NCBI GenBank assembly: GCA_963675135.1
Contig: OY776124.1
Span: 8,136,677-8,200,676 of the forward strand
From: Galeopsis tetrahit
Taxonomy: Eukaryota > Streptophyta > Magnoliopsida > Lamiales > Lamiaceae
Direction of reading: 5' to 3'
DNA: 64,000 nt
Below are positions 1 to 11,292 of this stretch, piece by piece. The stretch's first letter is position 1. Every line of letters begins with the position of its first letter. The notes beneath the pieces were generated by a model, which was given only the letters and a program-made list of their open reading frames with translations, made no database searches and had not been told where the DNA came from. The position numbers were made by a program, and so were the translations under genes.

Positions 1-251
1 TCATGGAAGATGCCTAAATTAATTAGTCAATTTGTCCTATATATACCTATACCTTATTATGTATATATATATATATTTTAGACAATTTTTCCATAAGGAT
101 AATAATGATTCAAAAATACTTGTATATGTTTATAATAAATAATAATTATATCTATACTTATTATAATCTCTTTTAAGAAAATATCTTTTTTTTTTTTAAA
201 TATAATACCTTATGCATTTTTTTTTGTAACTTAAAATATGCGGGTGTTACA
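1..251 (-). mobile_element. End of a Tekay-like gypsy LTR (partial)
   Basis: AT-rich, non-coding sequence that ends at 251 in TGTTACA; read on the minus strand it starts TGTAACACCC, the usual start of Tekay/Del chromovirus LTRs. The gag frame on the other side stops making sense exactly here, so this is probably an LTR inserted in gag. The other end and its target-site duplication lie outside the window, so the family call rests on the terminal bases only. Confidence 0.4.
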
Positions 252-1491
252 CTTTTCTCTCCTTTGAGCTGAGTTCAGGACAGTCATACTGGAAGTGCCC
301 TTTCTTTTTGCAGTTATAGCACAAATCTTCATCATCATCTTTCTTTGGATCATCTCTCCTTCTAGATGATGAAGGTTCAGCTATGTTGGACTTTCTCCTA
401 TCAAAGTACTTGTCCTCTGATCTTCTTTCATCAGGCTTCTTGTCCTCAGCCTGGACTTCAGGAGAGTTGTACCTTCTCCTGAATTTGTTGTCTTGGTAGA
501 ATTTCTTGTATCTACCAAACCTCGAGTTGAGTTTGTCAAACCTCTTTGCCATAAGGGCCATTTCTTCCTTCATTTCAGCCTTTGAGACTAACTTTGATGA
601 TCTAGGAGTGGGCTGTATTTCTGGTTCAGCAGCCTTGGCTTTGAATGCCACTCCTTTGGTTGGTAAGGAAGATTCCTCAGCTGACTTGCTTCTATTGAGG
701 TCAAACTCATAAGCTTTGAGTTCTGAGAAGATTTGTTGCATGGGCATGGTAGAGAGGTCCTTGGTATTCTGCATCATCACAGAGTATACATCCCACTTTT
801 GAGTGAGACTTCTCAAAATCTTTAGTGCAACCTCTCTCTTGGAGTAGACCTTGCCCAATGAGTTGATTTCATTCATCACATTTGTCAATCTACCAGCAAA
901 TCTGTCAATGGACTCATCTGACTCCATTGTGAATTATTCAAACTTCTGCACAACCACTTGAAGTTTATTTTCCTTGATCTTTTCAGTACCCTCACACATT
1001 TCTGCAAGAGTATCCCATATTTCTTTGGCAGTTGTGCAGTGGTATACTCTTCCCATTACTGCATCTGGAATAGTTTGGTAGAGGGTGTTCATGGCAAGAT
1101 AATTAAGATTATCTCTTCTCTTTTCTTCTGTGGTGAGATCATCTTCATCCTTAGGGATCTCATCCCTTATGTCAGCTTTTTGAGCATCAGTGACTCTAGG
1201 GTTTGGCTGTGTGAAGATGAATGGTCCTCTTGTTAGGACTCTCAGCATATCAGTGTGGAGACATGCAAGATGTGCTCTCATCCTGATTTTCCAGAAGTCA
1301 TAGTTCTCAATTGAGAACATTGGCAGCTTGTGATGGGATATATGATTGACTGGATCTGGAGCTGTGTTGTTAATAGTTTGGACAGCCTCATGAGGAACAA
1401 CATTATAATTCTGATTTTGTTGCTGATTCTAATTGTGTTGCTGGTTCTGATTGTGTTGCTCGTTCTGATTGTGGTAGTTACCTCTTGCCAT
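247..1491 (-). pseudogene. SIRE-like copia Gag, broken
   Basis: Nucleocapsid/capsid precursor of a Ty1/copia retrotransposon on the minus strand. The start is taken at 1491, just inside the primer binding site. A Gln/Asn/His-rich leader is followed by the Gag entry motif (FSIENYDFWKIRM, about residues 59-71), an alpha-helical capsid region and one CCHC zinc knuckle (CYNCKKKGHFQYDC) near 266-307. Two in-frame stops interrupt one continuous frame: TAG at 1429-1431 in the leader and TAA at 934-936 after QKFE. The frame ends right after the zinc knuckle, where the TGTAACACCC boundary of another LTR begins, so protease, integrase and RT are missing on this side. Family resemblance to SIRE/Maximus is inferred from the Gag motifs, the long LTR and the Met-type primer site. 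Confidence 0.8.
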
Positions 1492-1616
1492 ATCTCAGAT
1501 AAAAAAGGGTTAGATAATAAATGCTAAGATTTCAGATAGATCAGTTCAGTGACCACACTAAGATGTGTCTTTGAAAATCAAAATGGATTTTCAGAAGCAG
1601 TGGTCTTTGAACTCCT

Positions 1617-1628
1617 GCTCTGATACCA
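1617..1628 (-). promoter_or_regulatory. Primer binding site (initiator tRNA-Met type)
   Basis: On the minus strand this reads TGGTATCAGAGC, the standard tRNA-Met primer site of plant copia elements. It lies two bases inside the end of the LTR at 1631, which fixes the element's orientation as minus. Confidence 0.85.
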
Positions 1629-1630
1629 CT

Positions 1631-3335
1631 TGTTGGTCCTGAAAGGAGTATATAACAAGTGTATGGGGGGGGGATACACTTGTATGCAATTCTTTTGCAA
1701 ACTTAACCAAATATGACTTCAGCAAGGTTGTCCTGGACAACTTTGATGATATGATTAACTCTTTATAGATAATCAAACTACTAAGTACTATTGAGTACTT
1801 AGTTGAATAACTATCTAAGGGAGTTATATGTGCGGAATTAGTGGTTGGCTCTTTAGTTTAAAATCCTCTTAAGTTCGGAAATCACCTTAACAATTTATCC
1901 AGTTTCAGGGAACTTGTCCAAATCTGTTTTGCACAATCTTATGAATATATCTTTGAAAGTTCAGTTTGTGTGCTGTGTTGAATGAATGTAAGTACTTCAA
2001 AGTAAATCAACACAAGAGTTTATAGTGGTTCAGAGACTCAAGCTCCTACATCCACTTTCCCTGATTTAACAGGATAATTCCTTCACTCTTGGAATTAACT
2101 TGTTTTATAGTGCCAAGGTGCACTTGATCAACCACACCACTCCTTGGTGCCTTGATCCCTAGGATGTCAAGAGTCCTAGTACCCTTTCTCAACTCAGAAT
2201 TAACTGTTCTTCTCTCAACAGTTAACTCCTTACACTTCTTCTACTACAACCTTCTAACTTTCTGTCTTGAAAGATATAAGGGTTGAAGTTTGGTTCCAAC
2301 TAATGAGATATCCTTTACAATGAAGTTCGGTGTATAAGGATAGGATATCTCTCTAAGCTTTGTATGGGTATACAATGAGGTTCAGCTTAGAATGAAGTGT
2401 TTGAAGACTAAGAATGTCTTTTGAGGACTTTGAAGCTTCAGAGTAGTTGTATAGTTGGATGTTGTTGAGGTGCTTCAAATGGTCTTCACACTTCTGTATT
2501 TATAGACAAAATTGAGGACTTGCCCGTTGGAAAGACAACCTCAATTGTCTATAAATGTCTTCCTTGAACTCTGCAACTGGAAGACAGATTCTTGATAGTG
2601 ACATGTCTTTAATTTGGGAAATAAACGACTGTAATTGTTTTGTCTTCACTCTGCAGCACTCTTCCCAATGTCTGACTTCAAGATTCACTTAGTCAAACAT
2701 GGACATTACCTCTGATGATTGATCCTTGGATAAGGACAACTTTCCTTATCACTTGGCCAACTCTGCTTATCAATATCAGCAGTTTCTGCTTATCAGCAGT
2801 GTTGTCATGCTCTTCAGATGACTTGGCTCTTTCCCTTTCCATGAGTCTTAGAGTAGGCTATTTTGCTTTCATGGCATTGAATAAGTGGTTTTGACCTCAT
2901 CAACATAGTTGGCCTTGATCTTCAAAGCGTTGTTCTGGTTCAAATGTACTGATACAATCTTGTTGGACAACTCTTCTGAACTTGACATTCATTGCAGTAG
3001 ACTTGATCTTGATGATCTATTCCACTTAGTTGATCTTCAGATAGGTTGTTTCATACTGAGCTGACTTTAATCAGCATAGTTGTCCTTCAGCAGACTTAAG
3101 GTCAATCCAAAACTGAGCCTTGAGGGGACTTAATCTATATAAGCTTCTAAGCATGTGTTCCCCCTCAATTTGTGCATCTATTGATCTAAGAGCTGCCTAA
3201 CATATCAGCTTCTCAACTAGTCTTAAGCTACATGTTCCAACACTCCTGAAACATGTTCATGTATTCTGACTTATCTAGTTGGCATGTCTTAAAGGGGTTT
3301 TGGTATCATAATCAAATCTCATTTTATTCCCAACA
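1631..3335 (-). mobile_element. 5' LTR of a SIRE-like copia element
   Basis: An LTR of 1705 bp. On the plus strand it runs from TGTTGGTCC to ATTCCCAACA, so in element orientation it starts TGTTGGGAATAAAATG. The primer binding site and gag follow at its lower-coordinate end. A TATA box (CTATAAATA on the minus strand) is at 2497-2505. Near the primer end two 10-base arms, ACAAGTGTAT and ATACACTTGT, flank a run of nine G (1655-1683). The element sits in the integrase region of another copia pol, which resumes at 3336. Related LTRs are at 13704-15502 and 32073-33663. Confidence 0.85.
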
Positions 3336-5728
3336 CACGTGAAGAAAATTAGAACTGATAATGGGACTGAATTTCAATCAAATGTTATGTGTGATTTCTA
3401 TGTTGAAAATAGTATCGTATTACAAACTTCTTGTACGGATACACCACAACAAAATGGTGTAGTGGAAAGAAAGCACAGACATATTTTGGAGGTAGCAAGG
3501 GCCTTAAGATTTCAAGGTGAATTTCCAATAAATTTTTGGGGTGAGTGTGTTTTAACCGCTACTTACATCATAAATAGACTTCCCACTAAAATTCTACAAA
3601 ATAAAAGCCCTTACGAAGTTCTTTTTAGCAAAAAGCCAAATTATGAACGACTTCACATTTTTGGTTGTTTGGTCTATGCAAAATATATTAAGAATAAAAA
3701 CAAGTTCGGCGAAAGGGGGAGGCCTAGTATTTTCGTTGGGTATCCTAACGGACAAAATGGGTACAAAGTGTTTGATTTGGAGAGTATAACTATTTCAACT
3801 TCTCGAGACATTAAGTTCTTCGAGAAAATTTTTCCCTATGAAAAAGATGCACATCTAAAAAACCTAGATATTACACGGTTACAAGATTTGGAAATTGACC
3901 CAGTGGCATGTGAAGTACCCTCATTGAATGAGCACCCTACGCCACAAGATGATAAAGACATGGGCAATGTCGATATACAACATGAGGACCAAGTTCGAAG
4001 ACAAAGTGGGCGTTCAAAATCACAACCAAAGCATTTGCAGGGTTACGAAGTAGATCTGCCTCAGTCCTTAGACCATTCGCAACCCATGCCTGAATCAGGA
4101 TCCTCGACGATACATCCTCTATCTCACTTCGTTTCATATAAGAGTTTTTCTTATCATCATAAATGTTACCTTGCGGCCATCACTTCACATGATGTGCCTA
4201 AAATTTTTGTACAGGCTATAAAAAATCTGAGATGGAAAGAAGCAATTCAAAAGGAAATTAAAGCGCTTGAGGAAAACAAGACTTGAACTCTCGAGCCCTT
4301 ACCACCAGACAAGAAAGCTATTGATTCGAAGTGGGTATACAAAATCAAATACAAGCCGAATGGAGAAGTCGAAAGATACAAAGCAAGGCTCGTCGCATAG
4401 GGATTCACTCAAATTGAAGGGATTGACTTTCATGAGACATTTGCACCTGTGGCGAAGCTCGTTATTGTCCGAAGCGTCATTGCTGTTGCGGCCAAGAAAA
4501 ATTGGACGTTACAACAACTCGACGTAAATAATGCATTCCTACATGGGGACTTGGACGAGAATGTTTACATGAAAATACCACAAGGCTTCGCCAAGGAAGG
4601 AGAAACACGAGTGTATAAACTTAAAAAATCCTTATATGGGCTACGACAAGCTTCTAGGAATTGGTACTGTAAGTTTACACGAGCATTATTAGATATTGGT
4701 TTCCGTTAGTCAAGAGCGGACCACTCTTTATTATGCATAAGAAAGGAGATTCTTATGTATGCGCACTCATCTACGTGGACGACGTGGTTCTTGCTGGAAA
4801 CGACACAAAGTTCATACAATTTGTAAAGAAGTATCTTGATAACAAGTTCAGCATCAAAGATCTAGGCCCTCTCAAATATTTCTTGGGGATCGAAGTAGCT
4901 CGAAGTGTTGATGGGATCGTGCTTAGTCAAAGGAAGTACACGTTGGAAATACTAGAGGACAGTGGAATGCAAGGAGCACGTCCGAGTGCATTTCCAATGG
5001 AACAAAATGCACGATTCAGTTTTGATGAAGAAACCCCACCAGTCGACCCATCCCGCTATAGACGCCTCACAGGACGTTTGCTATACTTAACGGTGATAAG
5101 GCCGGATATCCGGTTTGCCACTAATATGCTTAGTCAATTCATCAATTCACCAAGACAAACACATATGGATGCAATGTATAGAGTGTTGCGATACTTAAAA
5201 GGCACCCCGGGTCAATGCATTTTTCTACCATCCAAAGGGGGCTTGAATTTAGAGGCCTACTGTGATTCAGATTGGGGAGGTTGTCATATGACAAGAAGAT
5301 CTAGCACGGGATACCTCATTTCACTTGGCAGATCGCCTATTTCGTGGCGAACAAAGAAACAATCAGTCGTATCACGGTCCTCGGTCGAGGCGGAATATCG
5401 TGCGATGGCCACAACAGTTAGTGAAATCTTGTGGCTTAGGTGGCTATTGTAAGACCTTCAAGCCGTACAAACAACAACTACACCTTTACATTGTGACAAT
5501 CAAGTTGCACGAAACATAGCCAACAATCCAGTTTTTCATGAATGCACAAAACATGTGGAAATGGATTGCCACTTTGTACGAGAACGGGTTCAATCGAAAG
5601 AAATTGAGCCTCGAAAAATTTGCACCAATGCACAGGTTGCGGACATCTTGACAAAGCCGCTTGGAACAGAAAAATTACGACTACTCGTGAGCAAGTTAGG
5701 TGTTCGGAACCTTCACAGTCCAACTTGA
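3336..5728 (+). pseudogene. Copia pol (integrase end, RT, RNase H), broken
   Basis: The C-terminal two thirds of a Ty1/copia polyprotein. It enters inside the integrase core at IRTDNGTEF (second catalytic Asp) and NGVVERKHR (catalytic Glu), followed by the integrase C-terminus (FGERGRPSIFVGYPNGQNGY). RT follows, with QLDVNNAFLHGDL and the intact active site YVDDVVLAGN, then RNase H (AYCDSDWGGC, SRSSVEAEYRAMA) and the ADILTKPLG end. Breaks: TGA at 4284-4286 (a Trp position), TAG at 4398-4400, TAG at 4707-4709 followed by a shift to the frame used from 4733, and TAA near 5450. The pol ends with TGA at 5726-5728, directly before a polypurine tract. The upstream part was displaced by the SIRE-like insertion ending at 3335. 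Lineage within copia not resolved. Confidence 0.9.
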
Positions 5729-5735
5729 GGGGGAG
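5724..5735 (+). promoter_or_regulatory. Polypurine tract of the copia element
   Basis: TTGAGGGGGAG lies between the pol stop codon and the TGATG start of the 3' LTR. Such purine runs prime plus-strand DNA synthesis in LTR retrotransposons. The position fits this role exactly. Confidence 0.75.
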
Positions 5736-5989
5736 TGATGAATATCGTGCATATCAGATGGGATATTCCCATATCATTGACTTTCCATATATTTCCATCC
5801 CACTTATTTGGTGCATATATTTATTTCCTTCTTCTCAGCACAATTATAGGATATAGACGTTAGATGATTGATAGAGATTATGTGTATATATTCTCCATTC
5901 AGTATACTTTCAAAACTCAATAAACAGAGCATATTTCCATTAAGTCTCAAATCAATTTTCCTTGCTGTTCACTGCCACATCTATCAACA
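5736..5989 (+). mobile_element. 3' LTR of the copia element
   Basis: A short LTR of about 254 bp that starts TGATGAATATCG right after the polypurine tract and ends CTATCAACA. The partner LTR is outside the window, so the right end is set by the terminal CA and has not been compared with a second copy. Confidence 0.65.
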
Positions 5990-6915
5990 ATAGTTGTGTA
6001 TAGGCAAAAGCCCACTTATAAATCTTTAAATACTCTTTCACAATGTTAATACAATATGTCTTCCAATCATTCCTAATAGAGAAAACTCATAACGGCTACT
6101 GGAAATGTGCAATAGGTAATTAGGTTCGTTATCAGACAATTGGCTTGTATGTTATTCAATTATATTTGTATGATAGATCATAGAGAAATATAGATCTATT
6201 ACTCACATGCAACACTAACTTGTAAACACTTACTCCAACCCATTTATTATTATTACCCGCTACCTAGCATAAGAAGAATTAGTAGCAGGTTCTCAAACCG
6301 AATATTCAGATATAAAATTTGGTTTATTTAATGTTACTTCTTATCTTAATCTACTAGTTTCTTCATTATTTGTAATAGTTCTTTACTTGGATCTTTCTAT
6401 TCCATACCTATTCGTTCCTGAACTTTTTGACATAAATAAAAGAAATCAAGATGTTGGAACAATAATAGGTATCTTTATTAAGTTGTTTCATGCAGTTCCA
6501 TGTCTATCATTTTATTGTGAAATACCAGATTGACCTGTTCTTCCATAAGTACGTCCATATTCTGTTGAGTACGATTTGACAATGGACTTCGTATCAAAAC
6601 TGCATATTAGTATATAATAGGGGTAAATTGCAATTTTGATCCTAAAAGATTTTTGGAAAAACAGTTTTGGTCTCATGTTCTTTGTTGGTCTAGTTCTTTT
6701 TTCTTTTTTTGCATAAACGGCCACAAACGTTAAATATTTAACAGTTTTTCTTAGAAATGATACACATTATATTGAAAAGTGATACAATATGATGCCACCA
6801 TGATTCAAGAATTATTAGTATGTCGACACCACCATGAGTTATTAATGTGAATAGGTGAGCGCAGTTAACCATTCCATTCAAAATGAATTAAGAAGGTCCC
6901 ACGAGTTATAATATT
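5990..6915. other. Intergenic stretch without a gene apart from the ndhA relic
   Basis: AT-rich sequence between two copia remnants. I see no open frame with family features except the plastid-derived piece at 6271-6480. The part at 6480-6915 holds short T- and A-rich runs and nothing recognisable. Confidence 0.6.
6271..6480 (+). pseudogene. ndhA: Nuclear plastid DNA fragment: ndhA exon 2 part
   Basis: The plus strand reads EELVAGSQTEYSDIKFGLF, then a hydrophobic stretch (YLNLLVSSLFVIVLYL), then LSIPYLFVPELFDINK and GTIIGIFI. This is the middle of the second exon of plastid ndhA, subunit 1 (H) of the NDH complex of the thylakoid membrane. A few codons normally present between VLYL and LSIP are missing, and similarity fades after GIFIKL. 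The piece is about 210 bp, has many substitutions and lies between retrotransposons, so it is a decayed plastid-to-nucleus transfer. Transfer through the mitochondrion cannot be excluded. Confidence 0.75.
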
Positions 6916-9118
6916 ATGTTGCATATTCAGTTGAGGCAACCTCAACTGAATAGATCAAGGCCCAACCCTCCTGATAGGTATAATAGTTTCAGGAAGCCTA
7001 TACCCTCTATGCCAAAGGGAAAAGGCCATCCAAGCACTTACCCACAAAGGCCTTACCAAGCTGCACCTAGGTCAAATAACTTCAGGAGACTTATCCCAAA
7101 GAATTTCTCACATCCTCCTGAAGCTTATAAGACTAACACTTATGCACAGAAACCACCTAAGGCATTTAAAGGTAGGACTGTGTATATAGATGGAAACCAA
7201 GTTAGTCACTTTGAGTCAATCAGAGTAATTAGGCAGATTTAGGTTCCAAAAGGTACAACTAACCCTCTAGGACCCAACATTCAAAGGGTACCTAAAGTTT
7301 GAATTGCAGGTTAGCAAGGACCTCAAGAAGAGAAGTATAAACAAAAGGACAACATGGTACTTGGACAGTGGATGTTCAAGACATATGATTGGAAACAAAG
7401 AACTTCTCTCAGACTTCACTAAAAAGGATGGCCCCTCAGTAACCTTTGGAGATAGCTCACAAGGAATTATAAGAGGATATGGTACATTAAATATTGGTAA
7501 TGTAAAAATTACTAATGTTTCATATGTTCTAGGCCTAAAATATAACTTGTTATCTATAAGTCAAATCTGTGAAAAATGATATAGTGTTGAGTTTGCACTA
7601 AATGAATGCATTATTAAGAACAAATCAACACAACAGGTGCTACTAACAGGGGTGAGAAAGGGAAATGTTTATTTTGCAGATTGGAGCAAAACCCCTGAAG
7701 TAGTCTGTCTTGTTGCCAAAAGCACTAATGAACAAAGTTGGCTGTGGCACAAAAGATTGAACCACCCGAACTTCAAATCTATTAACAAGCTTGCAAGAAC
7801 TTTCTTGTGAAAGGGCTGCCAAACCAAGTGTTCATTAAGGAACATGTGTGCCAGCCATGTCAAGAAGGAAAACAGATCAAAGCATCATTTAAAGGAAAAC
7901 CTCATATCCACGGAGAGAGTTCTCCAACTACTACACATCGACCTTTTTGGCCCAATAATTCCAGTAAGCATAAATGGAAGAAAATATGCCTTAGTAGTTG
8001 TTGATGATTTTTCCAGGTACACTTGGGTGGTATTTCTACTGAACAAAAAAGAAACTCAAGTCAAACTGCTTGAGTTGATGATGAAACTGAGTAATGAAAA
8101 GGGCCTAAGTATTGTCAACATCAAGGAGTATTGCAGCAAAAATGGCATCACACATGAAACTTCTGCAGCAAGAACTCTTCAATAGAATGGTGTTGCTGAA
8201 AGGAGAAATAGAACCTTAAAAGAAGCAGCAAGGACATTAATTGCTAAATTCAAATTGCATAAAAGGTTCTGGGCAGAAGCTATCAACACTACATGCCATA
8301 CTCAAAACAGATCCTTGATTACAAAAGGTCAAGGTAAAACTCCATATGAACTATGGAAAGGTAAATTGCCCACTGTTGCATATTTCCATATATTTGGTTG
8401 TAAGTGTTTCATTCATAATAATGGGAAAGAGAAATTAAAAGCCTTTGACAGCAAAGCTGATGAAGGAATATTTATTGGATATTCCCAAGTCAACAAAGCT
8501 TATAGAGTGTATAATTGCAAAACCCTTATTGTGGAGGAAACACATCATGTTGTGTTTGATGAATCTGTTAATGAGTTCACGGATAGAAACCTGAACATTG
8601 ATGAGATAACACAAAGAACAACCAGATTAAGGCTTCAAAGCAAATAAACAGTGTTCATAGATGTTGCCCAGCCAGAGCTCAATGGAGATCAGAATCTGGA
8701 TAACTTACCTGATGGCAATCAATCAGGAGACAACCAACCTGAAGGAGAAACTGAACTGATTGATCCAATCCCAGTTCAAAACCAGGTAACAACTACCAAT
8801 GAAGAAGCAGGCTCTACTGATGTAGTAAATGGATCCAATACTCAAGGGGAAACCAATGAAAATGTCAATGTCTTTGACATTGAGGAAAACCACCCTGAAT
8901 ATGATCCTGAACTTGATCCTTCAATTAATTTTCTTGAATTTAATGAACCTAGTGATCCAACTTCAGAAGAGGACAATCCTCCTAAAGGAATCATATCTAG
9001 GAGGACTTGCTTGCATGACCACCCAACTAGTCTGATACTTGGAAATCCAAGTGAAGGGATCAAAACTAGGAGATTTCATGGAGAAAGTGCACTATTTTGT
9101 TGTTTTCTCTCAGAACAG
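6916..9118 (+). pseudogene. SIRE-like copia gag end, protease and integrase, broken
   Basis: Decayed central polyprotein of a plus-strand SIRE-like copia element. 6916-7240 is the Pro/Arg-rich linker after the Gag zinc knuckle; everything upstream, including the 5' LTR, is absent. From 7304 comes the aspartic protease with its active site in YLDSGCSRHM. The GAG-pre-integrase zinc motif is seen as WLWHKRLNHPN and HVCQPC (about 7740-7860). Integrase follows, with HIDLFGPI (first Asp) and NGVAERRNR (Glu), then FGCKCFIHN and EGIFIGYSQ. The segment that should carry the second catalytic Asp is deleted between GLSIVNI and KEYCSKNGI, near 8122. Stops and frame changes occur near 7240, 7300, 7577, 7808, 7850, 8183 and 8647. 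Acidic linker sequence leads into RT. Confidence 0.85.
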
Positions 9119-9592
9119 GAACCAAGTGACATTGAAGAAGCACTTCAAGACACCAATTGGATCATTGCTATGAAAGAAGAGCTAAACCAGTTTACCAGGA
9201 ATGAAGTATGGGAGCTGGTGGATAGGCCAACTCACCAAGATGTCATTGGAACCAAATGGGTGTTAAAAAATAAGAAGAATTAGAATGACATCATTGTGAG
9301 AAACAAAGCAAGACTGGTGGCCAAAGGATACTGTCAATCTGAAGGGATTGATTATGATAAGACCTATGCACCAGTGGCCAAACTTGAAGCAATAAGGTTA
9401 TCCTTAGCCTATGCAGCTCACATGAGATTCAAGGTGTATCAAATGGATGTAAAGAGTGCTTTTCTCAATGGGGTACTGAAGGAATAAGTATATGTTGAAC
9501 AGCCCCCAGGCTTTGAAGAAGGAAACAAGGTGTACAGACTAAAGAAGACCTTATATGGATTGAAGCAAGCTCCAAGAGCCTGGTATGATACC
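9119..9592 (+). pseudogene. SIRE-like reverse transcriptase, N-terminal half
   Basis: Start of the RT domain: ALQDTNWIIAMKEELNQF, WVLKNKKN, ARLVAKGYCQSEGIDYDKTY, APVAKLEAIR and QMDVKSAFLNG, which holds the first RT catalytic Asp. In-frame stops occur after KNKKN (near 9281) and after GVLKE (near 9485). The sequence runs through LYGLKQAPRAWYDT and is cut at 9592 by a solo LTR; the rest of RT resumes at 11293. The five bases ATACC occur on both sides of the insertion. Confidence 0.85.
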
Positions 9593-11292
9593 TGTTGGTC
9601 CCAAAGTTGAGTTAAGATTGAGTAAGCTAAGAAAGTCTAGAGGGGAGGGGTGAATAGACTTTCAAAAATCTTTCAAAATATCAGAATATGCAATGCGGAA
9701 TTTAGTCTTCTTATGTACTGTACTGTGCTTACTCAGCTCAGATCAGTACTTTCAGAATAATATGGGCCTTACTAGTTTATACTCAACTTTTATCTAGATC
9801 TTTATCTTTGTAAATTCTACTATTCTTGATTAAACAATTCAAACAAATATCAAACAGTAAAGTAAAGAACACAGAATTTTATAGTGGTTCGACAAATGTC
9901 TACATCCACTCTCACAACTCCAGTTGTGAAGTTTTATTACTCTTCTTGAGCTTCTTGTGGCTTAAAGTCCCAAGATTAAGACTTTGATCTTTTCGATTAT
10001 ACCTCCAGGTATATCTTCGATCTACTAGTAATTCTACAAGTAACTAGCACACTTGTTTTACAAAATACAAACTTAAACTTGAAAAGTAAAACTTCTCTTT
10101 GAATAGCCTTTGATTCTTCTCTTCAATTCAGTGGCTCTTCTTCTTCTTCAATCTCCTTCAACTCTGTGAATTCTTGCTTGTAGACTTGCTCTTGAATTCT
10201 CTAAGATCAGTAATTGATTCAGTAGTAGCAGTAGTCTCTTCAAGTAGGAGATCACACAGTATTTATAGAACTTAGTATGACAGTTAGCAGTTTGTGAACT
10301 AACTTTCAACTAACTCTAAAACTGTTTTTGTAACTTCTTCTTGTAACCGACTTTGTAACTTCCTTCCAAGTCAGCATATCTTCAATAAATCTTCAGTTAC
10401 TCTTTAAATAAGTTTTCCAAACTTATTCTTCAATTTCACTAAATCAGCACAGTAACTTACTGTTCTGATTTTTACTCTTCGGATTTTACTCTGCTGATTT
10501 TTACTCTTCTGACTCAATCAGCACAGTAACTTAAAACATTCCAAAACTTCTTCAGATTGCTTCTAAACTCTTCTTCAACTCTTCTTCAAGTCTTCTTATT
10601 CTGAAGTAGTCCTCTGAGTCTTCTTAGTCTTCTGATCTTCTCCTAATCTATTCCTAATCCAGTGTTCTGATTTTACTGTTCTGAGCTTTACAATGCTGAA
10701 TACAACAAAATACAACTTTACATATATAAAACCTATCTATACATCAACTGAACTATATACAGATGAGTATTTCTAAGTCCTACACTATAAGCTGTCTATA
10801 CAATACAAAACATCAGCTTAGTTCCTATCAGTTCATATATCAGATCAGTAACCAATAAGATCAGTAACTCATAAGATCAGTAAACAACTAAGATCAGTAA
10901 ACACATAAGATCAGTAACTTACATATCAGATCAGTAAACATATCAGATCAGTAAGCACATCAGATCAGTAACTCAGTTTCAAATATTCCATATAAGATCA
11001 CTAAAAATATTCTCAGTTTCTACACTAAGATCAGTAATCTTATTCCATATGACTCAGTTAAGATCAGTAGTTTTATCTTAATATTACTTAATAAGATCAG
11101 TAAACTTATTTCAGTTAGCATTAAGATCAGTAAACTCAATCTTAAGTTTCTCATCAGATTAGTAAGCTTAGATTCAGATGACTTAGTTAAGATGACTTAG
11201 AACCACATATATCACTAACTTTAAGTTGCTTTTGGCCATCAAAACATACTTTCATCAACTAGAACATTGTTTATAGGATTCATATCCCAACA
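9593..11292 (-). mobile_element. Solo LTR, SIRE-like, inside the RT gene
   Basis: A 1700-bp LTR from TGTTGGTCCC to TATCCCAACA, in antisense orientation to the pol it interrupts. It is flanked by a perfect 5-bp target-site duplication, ATACC, at 9588-9592 and 11293-11297. There is no internal domain, so the element was reduced to one LTR by LTR-LTR recombination. A run of AAGATCAGTAA-type short repeats fills about 10840-11170. It shares the AGAGGGGAGGGGTGAATAG block and terminal bases with the LTR at 20107-21580 and is a relative of it. Confidence 0.9.
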
